Position numbers and translations under genes: made by a program. Shown piece after piece: positions 59,048 to 64,000 of a DNA stretch of 64,000 nucleotides. Below the pieces are notes generated by a model, which saw nothing but the letters and a program-made list of their open reading frames with translations, had not been told where the DNA came from and ran no database searches. Source of the DNA: Streptomyces beigongshangae (GTDB lineage Bacteria > Actinomycetota > Actinomycetes > Streptomycetales > Streptomycetaceae); NCBI RefSeq assembly GCF_019710745.1, contig NZ_JAHKJW010000019.1:87211-151210 (forward strand), in the 5' to 3' direction. The first letter of the stretch is position 1. Each line of letters begins with the position of its first letter.

Positions 59048-59136
59048 CAGCGGTGCCGGAATTCGAACCCGAAGGGCTGACCAGTCAGCCCTGTCCCCCG
59101 CGCCTCTCGTCTGCAACGTGAACCGTGAGCACCGTT
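59048..59136 (-). other. tRNA-like 3' half (T arm, acceptor and variable-arm-like hairpin)
   Basis: On the minus strand TCGGG-TTCGAAT-TCCGG is a proper T arm, followed by CACCGCT as acceptor 3' strand. Just upstream is GGGCTGAC-TG-GTCAGCCC, like a long variable arm. A possible 5' acceptor (AACGGTG, one mismatch) lies at 59130-59136. The D and anticodon regions do not fold. It looks like a decayed class II tRNA or an attachment-site remnant. Confidence 0.45.
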
Positions 59137-59423
59137 GGACCGAATGATTTTCCATCAGCACGGTTTCTTACTCATTGCGGCAGTTCCGTAGTCATATCCT
59201 GAGTCCCTCCGAGGACAGGGAGGCAACGGCTCGTCCAGCGGTACACACCACAGCCGCTCACAGAAGGGGGCGGTCCTGGGTGCATACGCCACATGACGAC
59301 GCTGCCAACGCCAGAGCTTCCGCCCGGCGGGGGCTGCGCGGGCGAAGCGCAGGCAATTCCCCTCGACGCACCCCGACATGTCGCGTTCGGCCGCGAGGCG
59401 GCGACCTCTGCCCACAGGCATGA
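59137..59423. other. gap without a supported gene
   Basis: Short frames on both strands lack starts with ribosome sites and family resemblance. The sequence is less GC-rich than its surroundings, which, with the tRNA-like remnant beside it, suggests a scar of a mobile element. Confidence 0.4.
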
Positions 59424-59468
59424 CCAAGGGCCTGTGACCTGCTATTTAAGCAGGTCACAGGCCCTTGG
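59424..59468 (-). terminator. tRNA-Tyr terminator (20-bp perfect stem)
   Basis: A 20-bp perfect stem (59424-59443 with 59449-59468) closes over a 5-nt ATTTA loop, only 8 nt after the tRNA-Tyr 3' end. It is the longest perfect inverted repeat noticed in the window. Confidence 0.85.
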
Positions 59469-59476
59469 TTCCCGTG

Positions 59477-59558
59477 TGGCGGCGCCAGGATTCGAACCTG
59501 GGAAGGCTAAGCCGGCAGATTTACAGTCTGCTCCCTTTGGCCGCTCGGGCACACCGCC
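59477..59558 (-). tRNA. trnY: tRNA-Tyr (GTA)
   Basis: An 82-nt class II tRNA with acceptor GGCGGTG/CGCCGCC, anticodon stem GCAGA/TCTGC with GTA in loop CTGTAAA, and a long variable arm (CGGCTTAGCCTTC). The CCA end is not encoded. Confidence 0.95.
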
Positions 59559-59760
59559 GGGGGTAGCTGCCCTTCGAACCGTCTTTCGGCGGTGCTCTGT
59601 GGCAACGACGTAAACGATACCCGATGCCCGGGGGTGCTTCGCCACTCGGTTGAACGGTGCCCGGAGGGGAGGGGATGGCTAGGCTTATGCGGATGCGGCC
59701 CGGGACCGACACGGGTTCGGCGGCCGCCACTACGCACCCCGATACAAGGAGCCACAGGAC

Positions 59761-60249
59761 ATGGCCGACTCCAGTTTCGACATCGTCTCGAAGGTCGAGC
59801 GGCAGGAGGTCGACAACGCCCTCAACCAGGCCGCCAAGGAGATCTCGCAGCGCTACGACTTCAAGAACGTGGGCGCCTCCATCTCCTGGTCCGGCGAGAA
59901 GATCCTCATGGAGGCGAACTCCGAGGAGCGGGTCAAGGCCATCCTCGATGTGTTCGAGACCAAGCTGGTCAAGCGCGGGATCTCGCTGAAGGCGCTGGAC
60001 GCCGGTGAGCCGCAGCTCTCCGGCAAGGAGTACAAGATCTTCGCCTCGATCGAGGAGGGCATCTCCCAGGACAACGCGAAGAAGGTCGCGAAGATCATTC
60101 GCGACGAGGGCCCGAAGGGCGTGAAGGCGCAGGTCCAGGGCGACGAGCTGCGCGTCAGCTCGAAGAGCCGCGACGACCTGCAGGCCGTCCAGGCCCTGCT
60201 CAAGGGCAAGGACTTCGACTTCGCCCTGCAGTTCGTCAACTACCGGTGA
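59761..60249 (+). CDS. YajQ-family nucleotide-binding protein
   Basis: YajQ proteins bind cyclic di-GMP or RNA; some act as transcription co-regulators. The 162-residue product (MADSSFDIVSKVERQEVDNAL) shows the two RRM-like repeats (ISQRYDFKNVGASISW; GVKAQVQGDELRVSSKSRDDLQAVQALL) and the conserved C-terminal DFALQFVNYR. It is a single gene with its own terminator. Confidence 0.95.
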   Translation: MADSSFDIVSKVERQEVDNALNQAAKEISQRYDFKNVGASISWSGEKILMEANSEERVKAILDVFETKLVKRGISLKALDAGEPQLSGKEYKIFASIEEGISQDNAKKVAKIIRDEGPKGVKAQVQGDELRVSSKSRDDLQAVQALLKGKDFDFALQFVNYR

Positions 60250-60286
60250 CGTTGCCGCTGTTCGACGGACGCAGACCGCGCGTACC

Positions 60287-60321
60287 GGAAGGGGCGGGTG
60301 CCTCGGGTGCCCGCCCCTTCC
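60287..60321 (+). terminator. yajQ terminator
   Basis: GGAAGGGGCGGG pairs with CCCGCCCCTTCC around an 11-nt loop, followed by GTCTTGTTCG. Confidence 0.85.
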
Positions 60322-60418
60322 GTCTTGTTCGCGTGCCTGTTCTCGTGTTCCTCCGCTGTTGTCCGTGAGGACACCGGCACGACGGTGTCCGGTTGCGCCG
60401 GTCAGTAGGGTGCGGCTC

Positions 60419-61654
60419 ATGACACAGGAGCTGCGGCGGACACTCGGCCTCGGGGACGCCGTGGTCATCGGCCTCGGCTCGATGATCGGTGCGGGCATCT
60501 TCGCCGCGCTGGGGCCCGCGGCACGGGCGGCGGGATCCGGGCTGTTCCTCGGGCTGGGCCTCGCCGCCGTGGTCGCCTACTGCAACGCGACCGCTTCGGC
60601 CCGCCTCGCCGCCCGGTATCCCACGTCGGGCGGCACGTACGTGTACGGACGGGAGCGGCTCGGCGCGTTCTGGGGGTACCTGGCGGGCTGGTCGTTCGTC
60701 GTGGGCAAGACCTCCTCGTGTGCGGCGATGGCGCTGACGGTGGGCGCGTACGTCTGGCCGGAGCAGGCGCACGCGGTGGCCGTGGGAGCCGTGGTGGCGC
60801 TGACCGCGGTGAACTACGGCGGCGTCCAGAAGTCCGCGTGGCTGACGCGGGCGATCGTGGCGGTGGTGCTCGCGGTCCTCGCTTCCGTGGTGGTCGTGTG
60901 TCTGACCTCGGGGGAAGCCGGTGCCGGGCGGCTCGACGTGAGTGTCTCCGAGGGAGCCGGCGGGGTGCTTCAGGCTGCCGGACTGCTGTTCTTCGCCTTC
61001 GCCGGGTACGCGCGGATCGCGACCCTCGGTGAGGAGGTACGGGATCCGGCCCGCACCATTCCGCGCGCGATCCCTCTCGCGCTCGGTATCGCACTGGTCG
61101 TGTACGCGGCGGTGGCGGTGGCGGTCGTCTCCGTGCTGGGGACGGGGGGACTCGGACAGGCGACGGCACCTCTCGCCGACGCGGTGAGCGCCGCCGGGGC
61201 GCCGGGGCTCGTCCCCGTCGTACGGGTGGGTGCCGCGGTGGCGGCGCTCGGCTCCCTTCTCGCGCTGATCCTCGGGGTGTCGCGGACGACGCTGGCCATG
61301 GCCCGCGACCGGCATCTGCCGACCGGGCTGTCCGCCGTGCATCCACGCTTCCAGGTGCCCCACCGGGCGGAACTCGCCGTCGGAGCGGTGGTCGCGGTGC
61401 TGGCCGCGACGGTGGACGTGCGGGGCGCCATCGGTTTCTCCTCCTTCGGCGTGCTGGTGTACTACGCGATCGCCAACGCCTCGGCCTGGACCCTGTCCGC
61501 GGCGGTCGTGTCGCGGGTCCTGCCCGCGGTGGGGCTGGTGGGGTGTGTGGTGCTGGCTTTCGCTCTGCCGTGGACGTCCGTGGTCGTGGGCACCGGTGTG
61601 CTGGGGGCGGGTGCGGTCGCGTACGGGGTGCGGCGGCGGCTCGCCCCGCGCTGA
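60419..61654 (+). CDS. APC-family amino-acid permease
   Basis: A 411-residue membrane transporter of about 12 helices. The APC signature GLGSMIGAGIFAALGPAA stands in the first helix. The helix-6 region LLFFAFAGYARIATLGEEVRDPARTIPRAI is typical of amino-acid/polyamine antiporters. Start ATG 60419 follows GTAGGG. Substrate unknown. Confidence 0.92.
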   Translation: MTQELRRTLGLGDAVVIGLGSMIGAGIFAALGPAARAAGSGLFLGLGLAAVVAYCNATASARLAARYPTSGGTYVYGRERLGAFWGYLAGWSFVVGKTSSCAAMALTVGAYVWPEQAHAVAVGAVVALTAVNYGGVQKSAWLTRAIVAVVLAVLASVVVVCLTSGEAGAGRLDVSVSEGAGGVLQAAGLLFFAFAGYARIATLGEEVRDPARTIPRAIPLALGIALVVYAAVAVAVVSVLGTGGLGQATAPLADAVSAAGAPGLVPVVRVGAAVAALGSLLALILGVSRTTLAMARDRHLPTGLSAVHPRFQVPHRAELAVGAVVAVLAATVDVRGAIGFSSFGVLVYYAIANASAWTLSAAVVSRVLPAVGLVGCVVLAFALPWTSVVVGTGVLGAGAVAYGVRRRLAPR

Positions 61655-61748
61655 ATCCTTCTCGTTCGCGGGCAGGGACTGCCTGCTGCGGGCAGTGGGT
61701 GGGTGCGTACGGGTTCGGTGAGGGCCGGCCCCGGGGCTTTCCGCGCCT

Positions 61749-62315
61749 CTAAGAGGTGCGTGCCATTCCCGTGCGGGTCCGGAAGTCGGTCCAGGGTTCC
61801 AGGTCCGTGCCGTCGTTCAGTTCGTCGTACCAGCCGGTGCCGTCCAGCCAGGCGTCGAGCCAGGCCGTGAGGGTCGGGGCGTCCACGTACCACGCGTGGT
61901 CGGCGTCGCCGGCGTTCGGTTCGAACAGGAGGACCGTGGCGTCGGGGGCACGGCAGTCCACGCACGCGTACATGCCGCAGCCCCAGTGCGATATCGGCAG
62001 GATGCCGTCCGGCCAGGGCCAGTCGGGGTCCTTGCGGCCGTCCTCGCGGTGGGCGAGGTACTGCGCGACGACGGAGGGTTCGCCCGAGGGCGGGCTGTCG
62101 AGCAGGGGCAGCAGACCGTACTCCGGGCCGAAGCCCCCGTCCCCTATCCGCAGGTAGAGGGCGGCGAGCAGCGGCGGGACGGAGAACCCGAGAGCGGACT
62201 CGGCCCGGGCGAGTGTGGCCGCGTCCACGGGCTCGGGGAGCGAAGGCCAGCCCCACGGCCGGGAGTTGTGTGCCTGCGCACAGACACGTACCAGCAATTG
62301 CTCGATCTCGGTCAT
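61749..62315 (-). CDS. SMI1/KNR4 (SUKH-1) family protein
   Basis: A 188-residue protein with the SUKH pattern: ATLARAESALGFSVPPLLAALYLRIGDGGFGPEYGLLPL in the first half, then PISHWGCGMYACVDCRAPDATVLLFEPN. SUKH proteins are frequent immunity proteins. No toxin gene is adjacent, but the next gene upstream on this strand carries a barstar domain, so the pair looks like an orphan immunity cluster. Confidence 0.85.
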   Translation of the reverse strand: MTEIEQLLVRVCAQAHNSRPWGWPSLPEPVDAATLARAESALGFSVPPLLAALYLRIGDGGFGPEYGLLPLLDSPPSGEPSVVAQYLAHREDGRKDPDWPWPDGILPISHWGCGMYACVDCRAPDATVLLFEPNAGDADHAWYVDAPTLTAWLDAWLDGTGWYDELNDGTDLEPWTDFRTRTGMARTS

Positions 62316-62384
62316 GCATTCATGATGCAGGGCCCCACCGACAATCGGGCGGGCCTGTGGACGACCTCAGACCTGTGGACGACC

Positions 62385-63575
62385 TCAGACGAGACGGACA
62401 CCGACGCCCTCCTCCCCGAGGAAGGCGAGGAGTTCCTCGAACGTGCAGGGGCGGTGGCCGGTGAGCGGGACGAGGCCGAGGCAGGTGCGGGCCACCTCCG
62501 CGTCGTGCCAGAGCAGGGTGAAGGGCAGCCGGGCGCCCCAGCGGCCACGTAGGCAGTCAGCGAGGGCGTCGAGGCCCCGGCCGAAGTAGCCGCCCGGTCC
62601 GTTGACCGCCTCGCCGACCGCGCAGAAGAAGCCGGGTTCGTCGGTGATGTGGCGGCCGTCGAGGTGGTACGTACCACCGGGGCCGGCGTCGGGCCGGCCG
62701 AAGTCGTGACGTTCCAGTGCCGTGCTCAGCCAGTGGCGGCGGCCTTCCGTGCCGCATCCCGCCCAGCGACCGGGTCCGGTGGGCCGGCCGTCGTCCCACA
62801 GTTCCCAGACCTCCTCGGCCGCGGTCGGCGGCCGTTCCGACCAGGGCTCCAGCGTGAGGTCCATCAGGCCGCGGCCCCGAGCCGAGGGGATCCAGGCGGC
62901 CAGTTCGCCCTCGACGGCCGACTGGACGGGGTGGCCCGCCCGGTCGAGGCGTACCAGCTTGGCGTGTCCGAGGTCCTCCTCTCCCGCGTCCAGGGCCGTG
63001 CGGAGGGCGCCGCGCGGGGAGCAGCCGAGCAGTCGCACGGGCGGTTCGGCGGGATCCGGCTGTCCGTCCGGGACGTGTGCCAGGTCCCGGCAGCCGCCCC
63101 ACGGCTCGGTCCCGGCAGCCGTCCCGGCGCCGAGCAGCCGGTAGCCCGGGGAGAGCGGCGGACGCCGGGGGTGGTCGAACGGGTTGTGCGGGGACTCGCG
63201 TGCCTCGACGGTGAGGTCGCGCCGTGACAGGTCGCGTGCGCACGGGCGGTCGCCGAGGAGGCGTACGTCCTCCAGGGACCACTCCTCGACCCGTCGGCCC
63301 TCCTTGTCGAGGATCTCCAGGACGAGGGTGCCGAGAGGTGCCGAGCCTTCCGCACGCGCGCGCGTGCGGGCTTCGTCCAGCGCTCCTCCGGGGGTGCAGC
63401 CGAGGAGTTCGTACGTCCCGCGGGCGGGCGGCGGCGGATCGCCGAAGAGGTCCTCGGCGTCCGCGCACAGGGCCCAGATCCCGGCGCCGCTGGTGTCCCC
63501 GGTGTCCATGTCCATACCGATGTCGACGCCGATGTCGGCGTCGTACGCCGTCAGGGCGTACTTCGGTGGTCGCAC
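62385..63575 (-). CDS. barstar-domain protein with repeated N-terminal modules
   Basis: A 396-residue protein. The last 100 residues match barstar, the inhibitor of barnase-type RNases: TYHLDGRHITDEPGFFCAVGEAV, then GGYFGRGLDALADCLRG and PFTLLWHDAEVAR. The first 280 residues hold related modules that each contain LLGC-x-P-x-GAL (residues 57-66 and about 182-191) and a third, weaker one; I do not recognise these. Most barstars are about 90 residues, so the fusion is unusual. It is 69 nt upstream of the SUKH gene, likely cotranscribed. Confidence 0.8.
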   Translation of the reverse strand: MRPPKYALTAYDADIGVDIGMDMDTGDTSGAGIWALCADAEDLFGDPPPPARGTYELLGCTPGGALDEARTRARAEGSAPLGTLVLEILDKEGRRVEEWSLEDVRLLGDRPCARDLSRRDLTVEARESPHNPFDHPRRPPLSPGYRLLGAGTAAGTEPWGGCRDLAHVPDGQPDPAEPPVRLLGCSPRGALRTALDAGEEDLGHAKLVRLDRAGHPVQSAVEGELAAWIPSARGRGLMDLTLEPWSERPPTAAEEVWELWDDGRPTGPGRWAGCGTEGRRHWLSTALERHDFGRPDAGPGGTYHLDGRHITDEPGFFCAVGEAVNGPGGYFGRGLDALADCLRGRWGARLPFTLLWHDAEVARTCLGLVPLTGHRPCTFEELLAFLGEEGVGVRLV

Positions 63576-63588
63576 CCCCCGCGCCGCC

Positions 63589-63987
63589 CTACCGGACCGA
63601 CGACGCGAACGGCTGGTCGGTGCTCACGATCTCGCGTCCCAGGGGGAACAGGGAGACCGGGATCAGCTTGAAGTTGGCGATGCCCAGGGGGATGCCGATG
63701 ATCGTGACGCACTGGATGAGACCCGTGACGATGTGGGCGAGCGCCAGCCACCAGCCGGCGAGGACCAGCCACAGGATGTTGACGACGAAGGACGGTGCGC
63801 CCGCGTCGTGGCGCTCCACCGTCGTGCGGCCGAACGGCCACAGTGCGTAGACGCCGATACGGAATGACGCGACGCCGAACGGGATGCCGATGATCGTGAC
63901 GCAGAGCAGCAGGCCCGCGAACATGTAGCCGAGGAACAGCCAGAAGCCGCTCAGGACCAGCCAGATGACGTTCAGGATTGTCTTCAC
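63589..63987 (-). CDS. YccF-domain membrane protein
   Basis: A 132-residue protein with two copies of the YccF domain: ILNVIWLVLSGFWLFLGYMFAG ... CVTIIGIPFGVASFRI, and VVNILWLVLAGWWLALAHIVTG ... CVTIIGIPLGIANFKL. About four membrane helices. Function unknown, widespread in bacteria. It is 13 nt upstream of the barstar-domain gene; the start at ATG 63987 is inside the window. Confidence 0.92.
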   Translation of the reverse strand: MKTILNVIWLVLSGFWLFLGYMFAGLLLCVTIIGIPFGVASFRIGVYALWPFGRTTVERHDAGAPSFVVNILWLVLAGWWLALAHIVTGLIQCVTIIGIPLGIANFKLIPVSLFPLGREIVSTDQPFASSVR

Positions 63988-64000
63988 CGGTGGCGACCTG

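Overview
The window is chromosomal DNA of a high-GC actinomycete, almost certainly a Streptomyces. Pointers are the very GC-rich third codon positions, frequent GTG and TTG starts, a NusG with a long acidic N-terminal extension, a TTG-started rpoB, Streptomyces-type regulators (a helix-turn-helix/DUF5753 protein paired with a DUF397 protein), and the gene order tRNA-Thr, tRNA-Met, rpmG, hadA, hadB ... tRNA-Trp, secE, nusG, rplK, rplA ... rplJ, rplL, rpoB, rpoC ... rpsL, rpsG, fusA, tuf ... rpsJ. Most core genes lie on the minus strand, so transcription runs from high to low coordinates.

Layout. 1-8410: the S10 and spc ribosomal-protein gene clusters (rpsJ down to a truncated rplR), read leftward. 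About 8.9-26.4 kb: an accessory block inserted between the S10 and str clusters. Its left half is a polymorphic-toxin neighbourhood: a tandem SUKH-3 immunity protein, a chimeric ATPase/immunity reading frame containing a patch of Rhs toxin gene, a 1554-residue Rhs toxin with a probable immunity gene, and an eCIS-effector-like gene whose N-terminus is split over reading frames. Its right half holds a WhiJ-like regulator triad, a winged-helix protein, a frameshifted DUF6247 gene, a Uma2-family protein and a secreted GH115 glycoside hydrolase. 26.6-31.1 kb: str operon (rpsL-rpsG-fusA-tuf). 31.4-41.7 kb: a DUF1707 membrane protein and rplJL-rpoBC. 41.7-43.6 kb: two lipoproteins. 43.8-46.7 kb: rplA, rplK, nusG, secE and tRNA-Trp. 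47-53.5 kb: aspartate aminotransferase, adenosine deaminase, murB, a small monooxygenase-like protein, and an MFS exporter with its TetR repressor. 53.5-55 kb: hadA/hadB-like dehydratases, rpmG, tRNA-Met and tRNA-Thr. 55.2-64 kb: an amidohydrolase-like protein lacking key ligands, a lipoprotein, an SDR-like NAD(P)-binding protein, tRNA-Tyr, yajQ, an APC permease, a SUKH protein, a barstar-domain protein and a YccF protein.

How it works together. The core genes make ribosomal proteins, elongation factors and the beta and beta-prime subunits of RNA polymerase. Their leaders hold visible control elements: an identical 27-nt element with a 6-bp hairpin in front of both rpsJ and rpsL, an attenuator-like hairpin before rplJ, a U-tracted compound terminator between nusG and rplK, and a well-formed promoter before rpoB. 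The most unusual part is the 9-18.4 kb toxin/immunity zone, where gene fragments, orphan immunity genes and one complete Rhs toxin sit between two essential ribosomal operons.
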